9,439 bases of DNA, from positions 1-9,439 of the forward strand of contig JAKEHX010000487.1 in the NCBI GenBank assembly GCA_022614795.1, given 5' to 3'. The notes beneath the pieces were generated by a model. The model was not told the origin of the DNA. It saw nothing but the letters and a program-made list of their open reading frames with translations, and ran no database searches. Every line of letters begins with the position of its first letter. Position 1 is the first letter of the stretch. The DNA is from Planctomycetaceae bacterium (GTDB taxonomy: Bacteria > Planctomycetota > Planctomycetia > Pirellulales > Pirellulaceae). A program made the position numbers and the translations under genes. Shown here one piece after another: positions 1 through 6,077 of the stretch.

Positions 1-789
1 GGTCCGGCATTCGAGCAGATGGGCGGTGGAGGCGGGGCGGGGCCGCAGTGGTCGGGCCAGGTCCCTCCGGGCTTTGAAGGCTTCGAATTCAGCGGCTCGT
101 GGCCGGGCGGAGGCGGGGCCGGCGGAGGGGGCCAGATTCCGCCCGATCTCGAAGACCTCTTGCGGCAATTCACCGCCGGCGGGAGCGGATTTGACTTTGG
201 CGGCGGCACGGCAACGCGCCGCCGCGGTCGACGCCGGCCCGCGGAGCCCGGCGCCGACGTGCGGCATGAGGTGGAAGTGCCGCTGCGCACGGCGGTCACT
301 GGCGGCGAGGTGAACCTGCGCATTCATCGCGGGCAGAAGGCCGAGACGATCAGCGCCAAAATCCCAGCCGGCATCGACGACGGCCAGACGCTCCGCCTGC
401 GCGGCCAGGGAGAGCCTTCGCGCAACGATGGCCCGCCCGGCGATTTGCTGGTGACGGTGCGCGTGGCCCCGCACGCAAGCTTCCGCCGCGACGGCCTGGA
501 CCTGATCGTCAAGGTGCCGGTGACGCTCGCCGAAGCGGCCCTGGGGGGCAAGGTCGATGTCCCCACTCCGCACGGCACGATTACGCTGAAGGTTCCTCCC
601 GGTACGTCAAGCGGGACGCGCCTGCGGGCCAAAGGGCAGGGGGTTGCGAAGTCCGACGGCCGCACGGGCGATCTGTATGCGGAGATTCTGATTGCGATTC
701 CACGGCACATTGACGATGCCAGCGCCGAATTAATCCGGAAGCTGGACGAGCGGCTGCGATTCGATCCGCGGGCGGAGCTGAGCTGGTGA
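1..789 (+). CDS. DnaJ/CbpA-type co-chaperone, C-terminal part (5' end outside window)
   Basis: Hsp40-class co-chaperone that would deliver unfolded clients to DnaK and stimulate its ATPase in the cytoplasm. The frame is open to base 1, so the gene is cut by the window edge, and the ATG at 19 is probably internal. The visible part opens with a long Gly/Phe-rich linker (about bases 1-240; GGGGG, GFEGFEFSG, GFDFGGG), followed by two beta-rich client-binding domains (about 262-480 and 480-740). Family signatures are LRLRGQGEP followed by GPPGDLLV, and the second-domain pair GGKVDVPTPHG and LKVPPGTSSGTRLRAKGQG. There is no CxxCxGxG zinc finger, so this is a type II/CbpA-like protein rather than classical DnaJ. 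The J domain with its HPD motif should lie upstream but cannot be seen. The stop codon overlaps the start of the next gene. The family call is secure; the DnaJ versus CbpA label is not. Confidence 0.93.
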   Translation, partial: GPAFEQMGGGGGAGPQWSGQVPPGFEGFEFSGSWPGGGGAGGGGQIPPDLEDLLRQFTAGGSGFDFGGGTATRRRGRRRPAEPGADVRHEVEVPLRTAVTGGEVNLRIHRGQKAETISAKIPAGIDDGQTLRLRGQGEPSRNDGPPGDLLVTVRVAPHASFRRDGLDLIVKVPVTLAEAALGGKVDVPTPHGTITLKVPPGTSSGTRLRAKGQGVAKSDGRTGDLYAEILIAIPRHIDDASAELIRKLDERLRFDPRAELSW

Positions 790-1097
790 ACGTCAAAACG
801 CTTGGCCAAATGGCGATTTGGATCAGTGCGTGGGCAGCGGTCGTGCTGCCGGCGGCCGCGGCCTGGGCCGATCCGGCGCCGCAGCCGCTGATCAAGCGGC
901 TGGATGGGCCGACGCGGGCCAAAGTGCTCGCCGCGCTGGCGGGCCTGGTGATCCTGGGCTTTGGAATGGTTGCGCTCGCCTGGCTGGGAGCGCGCATGAC
1001 GCAGCGCTATCGGAACAGCAAGCCGTACCATCGCCCGACGCCGCGGCCGGGCGAGCACGATTGGGCCAAGAAGCCGCTGGATGAAAGCGGGGATTAG
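786..1097 (+). CDS. Small membrane protein coupled to the DnaJ-type gene
   Basis: Predicted 103-residue membrane protein with no family that I recognise. It starts with GTG at 786, overlapping the upstream TGA stop by four bases (GTGA), which suggests translational coupling to the chaperone gene. Residues 10-28 form a hydrophobic stretch ending in AAAAWA before DP, which looks like a signal peptide with an AxA cleavage site. A second hydrophobic helix spans about 47-69, followed by a basic, proline-rich tail (RYRNSKPYHRPTPRPGEHDW) that is probably cytoplasmic. An in-frame ATG at 810 is an alternative start that would keep most of the first helix. The stop TAG (1095-1097) overlaps the stop of the convergent transporter gene. 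A role linked to the chaperone is only suggested by the overlap. Confidence 0.72.
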   Translation: MNVKTLGQMAIWISAWAAVVLPAAAAWADPAPQPLIKRLDGPTRAKVLAALAGLVILGFGMVALAWLGARMTQRYRNSKPYHRPTPRPGEHDWAKKPLDESGD

Positions 1098-2383
1098 AAA
1101 TCCGTCCCGTCGTTCGCGTTGGGTGAATCTTCCACTCGCTCCCCGTCCGGCATCGCCAGTGCAATCAGCGCCGCGGGCAGGAACAGCACGCCGGCACAGA
1201 CGAGGGCGACACGCTGATCGCCGACCGGACTGACCAGGCCGAAGACGACAATCCCCGCGGCTGAGGCGATGCGGCCGATGTTGTAGCAAAAGCCGGCCCC
1301 CGTGGTCCGCAAGAGCGTGGGAAAGAGGGGCGGCAAATACATGGTGAAGAGCGCAAAGAAACCCGACCATAGCCCCAGAAGCGGGAAGCACCACCAGAGC
1401 GAGCCAAGCGTTCGCGGCACGCCGTAGGCAAACATCATTGTCAGGAAGTAGGCCGCGGCCATCAGAGCGATGGTCCGCTTGTAGCCCAGACGGCGGGCGA
1501 TTCCCGCGGCCAGGAAATTGCCCACGATCGAGGCGAGCATGAGGACAATCCAGGCGTCGCTGACAATGCGCGTTTGTGCGTCGGCGGAGAGAGCGACAAC
1601 CTCGGGCAGCCGTCGCACATGCTGAGCTTGCCAAAAGACAAAACCCCAGTGCCCCGAAAGCGACAGCGCACAAACCGCCATCGTAAGAAGCGTCGTGCGC
1701 AGTGCGTCGCCACGGAACAGGTCGGCGATGCCTGGCTCGTGCTGGCCGGCGGCGTGTTTGGCGGCGTGCCAGTCGTCGGTTTCCGGCACCGCGCGGCGAA
1801 TCCAGAGAGTAATCAATGCCGGGGCCAGGCCGACCAGAAACACGGACCGATACGGCAATTCGGCCATCAAGTGGGTCGTCACGCCGGCCAGCAAAACGCC
1901 GATGTTGACGCCGGTTTGAAGCACGGCGGCCAGCCAATAGCGCCACCCCTTCGGCCACGTTTCGGCCAAAAGCGCCGCGCCGACCGCCCATTCGCCGCCG
2001 ATTCCCAAGGCCGCCAAGAAGCGAAAGACGAGCAGGTGCCACCACTCTTGCGCGAGGAACCCCGCGCCGGTGAACAGGGCGTAGGTCAGGATCGTCAGCA
2101 CCAGCGCCCGGCTGCGGCCGATCCGGTCGCCCAGGCGGCCAAAGAGCGCGCCGCCCAGGGCCCAGCCGACCATGAACGCCGCCTGAATCCACGAGCTATA
2201 GAAGTTGACCCTCTGGTCCTGCTGTGAGACGTGCAAGAGCTGCGCGACAAATGGCAGGGCAATCAGCGTGTAGAGGTGCATGTCCAGCCCGTCGAACAGC
2301 CACCCGAGCCAGGCGGCGATGCCGGCTTTCCATTGAGTGGGAGTGACGTCCGAGAAGCGGGTCTGTGTGTGGGGCTTGTGCAT
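1094..2383 (-). CDS. MFS transporter (metabolite:proton symporter-like)
   Basis: A 429-residue inner-membrane carrier of the major facilitator superfamily, with the normal length and an apparent 12 transmembrane helices. The first helix contains WLFDGLDMHLYT, a form common in the aromatic acid/sialate/lactate-type proton symporter branches. The loop between helices 2 and 3 carries the classic MFS signature (residues 78-93, ALFGRLGDRIGRSRAL). Helix 4 has GIGGEWAVGAALLAE (127-141), and a related motif recurs in the second half (ARRLGYKRTIAL). The substrate cannot be told from sequence; organic acids are a guess from the family branch. The start ATG at 2383 is preceded only by GAG, so Shine-Dalgarno support is weak. 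It lies downstream of the DUF4272 gene on the same strand, separated by a 107-bp repeat-filled gap. Its stop overlaps the convergent small membrane gene. Confidence 0.93.
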   Translation of the reverse strand: MHKPHTQTRFSDVTPTQWKAGIAAWLGWLFDGLDMHLYTLIALPFVAQLLHVSQQDQRVNFYSSWIQAAFMVGWALGGALFGRLGDRIGRSRALVLTILTYALFTGAGFLAQEWWHLLVFRFLAALGIGGEWAVGAALLAETWPKGWRYWLAAVLQTGVNIGVLLAGVTTHLMAELPYRSVFLVGLAPALITLWIRRAVPETDDWHAAKHAAGQHEPGIADLFRGDALRTTLLTMAVCALSLSGHWGFVFWQAQHVRRLPEVVALSADAQTRIVSDAWIVLMLASIVGNFLAAGIARRLGYKRTIALMAAAYFLTMMFAYGVPRTLGSLWWCFPLLGLWSGFFALFTMYLPPLFPTLLRTTGAGFCYNIGRIASAAGIVVFGLVSPVGDQRVALVCAGVLFLPAALIALAMPDGERVEDSPNANDGTDF

Positions 2384-2386
2384 CTC

Positions 2387-2490
2387 AATGTCGAATGTCG
2401 AAACTCAAATGACGAATCAATGTCGAATGTCGAATAACGACGGACTTGTCATTCCTTCGTCATTTGACTTTCGTCCTTCGTCATTTTGCT
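2387..2490. repeat. Opposed heptamer repeat array (AATGTCG / TTCGTCA)
   Basis: The gap between the DUF4272 stop and the MFS start is filled almost entirely by degenerate 7-nt units. AATGTCG-type units run from 2387 to about 2439 (AATGTCG at 2387, 2394, 2419 and 2426; AATGACG at 2408). Units of the opposite sense (TTCGTCA, TTTGACT, TTCGTCC, TTCGTCA, TTTTGCT) run in strict register from 2456 to 2490. The halves contain a perfect 12-bp inverted repeat (TCAAATGACGAA at 2405-2416 with 2456-2467) around a 39-nt loop. The region is AT-richer than its surroundings. It could fold in RNA, act as a terminator or processing site between the two genes, or simply be a mobile repeat. Confidence 0.7.
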
Positions 2491-3594
2491 TCACGTGTCT
2501 GTCGTCACGTCGTCCCACGGCTGGTACATGTAATTCGTCAGCCAATTCAGGGCGTAGTGCCGCTCGTAGATCACATCGGGGTCGAGCCCTTCGTGCGGCG
2601 GCCGCTCGGCTTGCTGGAGGCGCACGATGTGCCAATGGGCCCGGTAATAAAAGTCGAGTTCGTCGAGAATCTCAGCCGTCGGCCTGAGCCGGGCCTGGCC
2701 GATGAATTTGTCGGCGGGCGTCTCGTTGATGATCTTGATCGCCTGCCGCGGATCGCACTGGCTTCCCGGTGAGCCGAGCGATTCGACTTGTCCCAGCGCC
2801 CAGAGGAGCGTCCAGAAGGCCTCGAACCGCCAGGTGAGCTTGCGCATTTCGGCTTCGTCGGGCTGGGCCAGCTTGAGGAACGTGATTTCCTTGGGTGAGA
2901 CCGACCTGGTGACGCCGCACTTCTGAAGGAATTTGACAACCTTTGCTTGGTCGGTTCCTTCGGCCCGCATCGCCACGGCCATCAGCACGATCGCCCGGCG
3001 AGCCACGTCGGCAGCGGGGACCAGCAGCGCTTCCTCATCGGCGGCGGTCGTTGGCAGCCAGTCCGGCGTCGTCAGCCCGACCGTCGCGAGGCGGCCGCTC
3101 GTTCGCTCGCGCCGCTCCTTGGCGGTGTCGAAGAGAAACCGCACGCCGCTGCCGCGGTCGTTGCCGGGTCCGATGAGCAGCGCCCCCCAAGGATCCATGA
3201 GCATGTCGCTGAAAAAGACGAACCCGCAGACGGCTTCGCCAAGGGCCGCCACCAGCCGCGGGGCGACTTCCTCGTCCCAGGCGGGCTCGATGGTCAGGCC
3301 AAACCCCTGCCGCACGTTCGAGACTTTGTAATAGATTTCCCACAGCTGGCCGTCCATGTTGCCTTCCGCCAGATGCAGGACGTAGCCGAGAAAGCCGCGG
3401 ATGTGATCGGCAAAGTCGGGCTCGCCGGCGTGGAAGTGGCGAATCGAGACGCGGAGCGTCTTGTACGCCAGGTCATACCACTGGCCGTCGGCTTCTTTTC
3501 GCGGCGAGCAGGCCGCCCCGTCGGCAAGCTGGGCGAGCACGTCGCCGGGCAGCAGGTCGGTAATGGTGGAGTAGATCGAGAGCTGGTCGGGCAT
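2491..3594 (-). CDS. DUF4272 domain-containing protein
   Basis: A 367-residue soluble protein of unknown function. The C-terminal half (about 197-367) matches the DUF4272 pattern as I know it: RRAIVLMAVAMRAEG, then a Ser-Pro-Lys-Glu turn, WRFEAFWTLLWALGQVESL, a PxxxCD motif (276-281), LRPTAEILDELDFYYRAHW, ERHYALNWL and the terminal WDDVTTDT. The N-terminal half (about 1-165) is a separate domain rich in acidic and aromatic residues (GFVFFSDMLMDPWGALL at about 124-140) that I cannot assign. No signal peptide or membrane helix is apparent, so it is probably cytoplasmic. The start ATG at 3594 has no Shine-Dalgarno. A TACACT box at 3601-3606 on this strand would place a transcript start almost on the ATG, so a leaderless message is possible but unproven. 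It could be co-transcribed with the downstream MFS gene. Confidence 0.88.
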   Translation of the reverse strand: MPDQLSIYSTITDLLPGDVLAQLADGAACSPRKEADGQWYDLAYKTLRVSIRHFHAGEPDFADHIRGFLGYVLHLAEGNMDGQLWEIYYKVSNVRQGFGLTIEPAWDEEVAPRLVAALGEAVCGFVFFSDMLMDPWGALLIGPGNDRGSGVRFLFDTAKERRERTSGRLATVGLTTPDWLPTTAADEEALLVPAADVARRAIVLMAVAMRAEGTDQAKVVKFLQKCGVTRSVSPKEITFLKLAQPDEAEMRKLTWRFEAFWTLLWALGQVESLGSPGSQCDPRQAIKIINETPADKFIGQARLRPTAEILDELDFYYRAHWHIVRLQQAERPPHEGLDPDVIYERHYALNWLTNYMYQPWDDVTTDT

Positions 3595-3669
3595 GGGAGC
3601 AGTGTATCCGGCGGTGGCAGTCGAACCCAGTTGGGCGTCCTCGTCGATCTCGTCCTCGACCCGACGAAC

Positions 3670-3735
<66 letters not shown>

Positions 3736-3757
3736 AATGAACCTTCGTTTGACTGAT

Positions 3758-3785
3758 TTGTTTCGCGCCCGCGGCGCAATACACT
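3758..3785 (+). promoter_or_regulatory. Possible promoter for the VOC gene
   Basis: TACACT at 3780-3785 (4 of 6 to the sigma70 -10 consensus), with a weak -35 candidate TTGTTT at 3758-3763 and a 16-bp spacer. Transcription would begin near 3792 and give a leader of about 29 nt. The same ATACACT heptamer occurs on the opposite strand just before the divergent DUF4272 start (3601-3607). The -35 is poor and the call is tentative. Confidence 0.25.
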
Positions 3786-3820
3786 CCAGTCATTCGACTC
3801 ACGCGCCACGGAGCTTCGTT

Positions 3821-4207
3821 ATGAGCGACTTCCAAATTGGACCCGTGCGACAGATTGCCCTTTCGGTGCGCGACCTGGCGCGGGCCACGGCCTTCTACCG
3901 CGATACGCTCGGACTGCCGCTACTGTTTGAAGTGCCGCGGCTGGCGTTTTTCAACCTGCACGGCATTCGGCTGATGCTCAGCACGGGCGAGGGGGAAGGA
4001 CCGCCGAAAGAGCCGCACGGGACGGTGCTCTATTACGAGACGGCGGATTTATCGGGGACGTTCGCGACGCTCCGGGAGCGAGGTGCGAAGATCATCCGCG
4101 AGCCGCACCTGATCGCGAAGATGCCCGACCACGAGCTGTGGATGGCGTTTTTGGAGGACAGCGAGGGGAATTTGTTCGGGGTGATGAGCGAAGTGCGTGC
4201 GCACTAA
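3821..4207 (+). CDS. VOC family (glyoxalase/bleomycin-resistance fold) protein
   Basis: A 128-residue single-module vicinal oxygen chelate protein, the usual length for the family. The first beta-alpha-beta unit reads QIALSVRDLARATAFYRDTLGLPLLFE, and the second ends in FLEDSEGNLFGVMSEV. Of the usual metal ligands, position 11 is Gln (seen in some glyoxalases), but the final Glu that normally follows the GN turn is replaced (GNLFGV). Metal binding may therefore be altered or lost, and no enzyme activity should be assumed. The frame stays open far upstream through the hexamer repeat, with an ATG at 3737. I chose ATG 3821 because GGAG lies 7 nt before it (3810-3813) and the domain begins directly after it. 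The convergent FHA gene ends 45 bp downstream. Confidence 0.9.
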   Translation: MSDFQIGPVRQIALSVRDLARATAFYRDTLGLPLLFEVPRLAFFNLHGIRLMLSTGEGEGPPKEPHGTVLYYETADLSGTFATLRERGAKIIREPHLIAKMPDHELWMAFLEDSEGNLFGVMSEVRAH

Positions 4208-4232
4208 GTGACCAACACTGCCTGACAAACAA

Positions 4233-4245
4233 CGTGCGGGGCACG
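4233..4245. repeat. Short hairpin between convergent genes
   Basis: CGTGC and GCACG form a 5-bp stem with a GGG loop in the 45-bp gap between the VOC stop and the FHA stop. There is no T-run, so it is not a textbook terminator. It is the only fold that I see where both transcripts must end. Confidence 0.35.
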
Positions 4246-4252
4246 GCGACGC

Positions 4253-4921
4253 CTACCGCCGATTGAAGAACTTCTTCAACATGTCGGCCGCGGCTTCCTG
4301 CGAGTCCTTTTTCTGCGTGGAGGGGCGCGGCGGCAGCTTTCCCGGGGCCTTCTTTTCCGGACGCTTGGGACCCTCGTCGATGGTCTTGGTTTCTGACGTC
4401 ACGGCTTCCTTCTTGGCCACGGTCGTATCGGGATTGGCCGTCTCATCGATGCGGAACTGCCGCGTGTCGGGATCGATCGTGCGGCGTTCCTTGTCGGCAT
4501 CATCCCCTTCCGCCAGCCAGTCGCCGATGTCGGACAAGTCCGACGTCGAACCGGTGCCCCCTTCGGCCGTGCGCGCGACCGCCTCCTTGATATCCGACAC
4601 CTTGGAGCGCTTCACCTTCGACACCGTCTGCTCGATTTGCAACTCAAATTCGAGCGGGCCCACGCGCAGCACGTCGCCCGAGAGCAGCACCGCCTCCTCG
4701 CCCACCCGCTCGCCGTTGACGAACGTGCCGTTGCGGCTGTTCATGTCGCGCACAATCACCTCGTTCTCCGTGGTGATGATGGCGGCGTGCTGCCGGCTGA
4801 CGGCGTCACTTTGCGGGCGGAGGTGGCAATCATCGCCGCGGCCAATCACGCATTTCGGCGTTGGAATCTTGATGAGCTTGCCTTTGTTGGATCCATGCAA
4901 GATTTTAAGTTGGACGAGCAT
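4253..4921 (-). CDS. FHA domain protein
   Basis: A 222-residue cytoplasmic protein with an N-terminal forkhead-associated domain (about 4-95), the module that binds phosphothreonine peptides made by Ser/Thr kinases. The diagnostic residues are all present: GRG at 27-29, the SRQH motif (S42, R43, H45), and NSRNGTFVNG at 61-70, with the GDVLRVG turn following. The rest (about 100-205) is charged and low in complexity, probably disordered, with many Thr and Lys residues. It ends in AAADMLKKFFNRR (210-222), which looks like a small conserved helix; I recall similar tails in other planctomycete FHA proteins, unverified. The start ATG at 4921 follows GGAG by about 10 nt. No kinase or phosphatase gene is next to it here, so its partner is unknown. 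The 354 bp upstream appear non-coding and may hold its promoter. Confidence 0.93.
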   Translation of the reverse strand: MLVQLKILHGSNKGKLIKIPTPKCVIGRGDDCHLRPQSDAVSRQHAAIITTENEVIVRDMNSRNGTFVNGERVGEEAVLLSGDVLRVGPLEFELQIEQTVSKVKRSKVSDIKEAVARTAEGGTGSTSDLSDIGDWLAEGDDADKERRTIDPDTRQFRIDETANPDTTVAKKEAVTSETKTIDEGPKRPEKKAPGKLPPRPSTQKKDSQEAAADMLKKFFNRR

Positions 4922-5275
4922 CTTGCTTCGACTCCGGGACTGAGTTCAGGGGCGAAGGCCAGAATTGACGAACAACGATTGCGCAACCAGCAGACCTTCT
5001 CAAGCGATCACAACCCGGGGCACGTTCCATAGGCCGCTCGTGGTCAGACATCCCGCACCCAATCGAACCAGCCGGCAACCAGCCGTTCGAGTGGGACAAC
5101 AAATCAATAATAGCGCCGGATGATCTGCCCTAGGATGCCGCATGCGAACGCCAGGCACTCCTTGAGCTTTGCCTACTCCCATTATCGCCACAATCACAAG
5201 CGAATTGCAACCGTCTCCTTTCATGAATTTCTGGCAGAATTTTTCAATTCGTCAATCCGCCTGCTGAGGGGGCTG
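4922..5275. other. Intergenic region upstream of the FHA gene
   Basis: A stretch of 354 bp between two minus-strand genes. Small open frames exist on both strands (for example 5000-5224, minus) but none resembles a protein family or has convincing start signals. It holds an operator-like repeat at 5063-5090. It also holds an imperfect palindrome around TTCTG-C-CAGAA (read on the minus strand, about 5228-5243) within an AT-rich patch just past the end of the ligase gene. I see no strong promoter hexamers or terminator. Confidence 0.6.
5063..5090. promoter_or_regulatory. Operator-like inverted and direct repeat
   Basis: TCGAAC (5063-5068) and GTTCGA (5085-5090) form a perfect inverted pair. 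Inside it, AACCAGCCG occurs twice (5066-5074 and 5077-5085) with an 11-bp period, one helical turn. It lies about 142 bp upstream of the FHA start. It could bind a regulator or fold as a hairpin; nothing shows which. Confidence 0.3.
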
Positions 5276-6022
5276 TCACAATCTGCGGTTAGTCCACCCC
5301 GCCGCGGCAAACCGCTGGCTTTCGAGCGCCGACGCCCGCGAGGTTTCGCTTGGGGAGAGCTTCCCCGCCGTCAGTGTCAGCCCAAGTTTGCCGGCCAATT
5401 GGCCAGCGAATCGCTGGGCCAGATCGTCCGCCGAGATTGAAATCCCCGCGAGCTGCTCAATGCCGGGCAATTCCGGCGCACAAGCCGATTGCGACAACAA
5501 AATGCTCCCATGCTGTGCTAGCGCGCTCCGCTGGCGGCGCTGGGCACTCCCCGCAATCTTCGCCCCGCCGCACATCACGTCCCCCCGCGTACGCCGCTGG
5601 AAGCACAGAAACGGCTGGCGGGCGGTGCGATCAACCGACGTCGCCGACTCGTGCAAGTGCGCCCGCACTCCCAATTCCGCAAGCGTTTCGATCAAGGCGC
5701 CGTGCACCGCTGCGTAGAGCGCGTCCGCCTTTGCCCCAAGCCGGTCGGTAATCAGCGTCGCCAGGCAATAAGTCAGCTCGCGATCGTGCACGATTGCCCC
5801 GCCGCCGCTGGCCCGCCGCACCAGCGGGCAAGTGCGACTAGCCGCGTGCCCCGCCCGCTCGCCAGCCGCCTGAAAATATCCCAGCGACAGCGTCGGCTCG
5901 TGCCACTGATACAGCCGCAGCGTCGTGACCCCCTGGCCGGCCGCTTCGAGCAGCGCCTCATCAACCGCCATGTTCCACGCACCGGGCGCGGGCGGATCGA
6001 CGATCAAGCGGGCCGTGGACAC
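5276..6022 (-). CDS. Lipoate/biotin protein ligase family protein (LplA-like)
   Basis: Member of the LplA/LipB/BirA catalytic superfamily, which attaches lipoate or octanoate to lysines of 2-oxoacid dehydrogenase and glycine-cleavage subunits in the cytoplasm. Numbering from GTG 6022 (248 residues): NMAVDEALLEAA at 17-28, RRASGGGAIVHD at 69-80 (lipoyl-adenylate site), GGAKIAGSAQRR at 152-163 with K155 as the likely catalytic lysine, and QHGS at 170-173. The frame extends to another GTG at 6133, which would overlap the upstream vWA gene by 56 bp, and a TTG at 6076 sits one base past the vWA stop. I prefer 6022 because the typical N-terminus of the family (RLIVDPPAPGAWNMA) starts right there, but there is no clear Shine-Dalgarno. 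It probably shares a transcript with the vWA gene. Whether it is a ligase (LplA) or a transferase (LipM/LipL type) is open. Confidence 0.88.
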   Translation of the reverse strand: MSTARLIVDPPAPGAWNMAVDEALLEAAGQGVTTLRLYQWHEPTLSLGYFQAAGERAGHAASRTCPLVRRASGGGAIVHDRELTYCLATLITDRLGAKADALYAAVHGALIETLAELGVRAHLHESATSVDRTARQPFLCFQRRTRGDVMCGGAKIAGSAQRRQRSALAQHGSILLSQSACAPELPGIEQLAGISISADDLAQRFAGQLAGKLGLTLTAGKLSPSETSRASALESQRFAAAGWTNRRL

Positions 6023-6077
6023 TGGGCGGTACGGTTCGGATTCAACTCGTAGCCGAACTCGCCAGAGTTCGGGCAAT

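Noticed and set aside
324..2192. A 622-codon open frame on the minus strand across the DnaJ-type and MFS genes
   Set aside because: It is antisense to the chaperone gene and in another frame of the MFS gene. Its product is Arg-rich with no family features, as expected for a shadow in GC-rich DNA.
2405..2467. Intrinsic terminator after the DUF4272 gene
   Set aside because: The 12-bp stem has a long loop and is not GC-rich, and no clean T-run follows on the minus strand. Kept only as a repeat with a possible terminator role.
5000..5224. 74-codon minus-strand frame upstream of the FHA gene
   Set aside because: The composition is not protein-like, there is no family resemblance, and nothing around it suggests expression.
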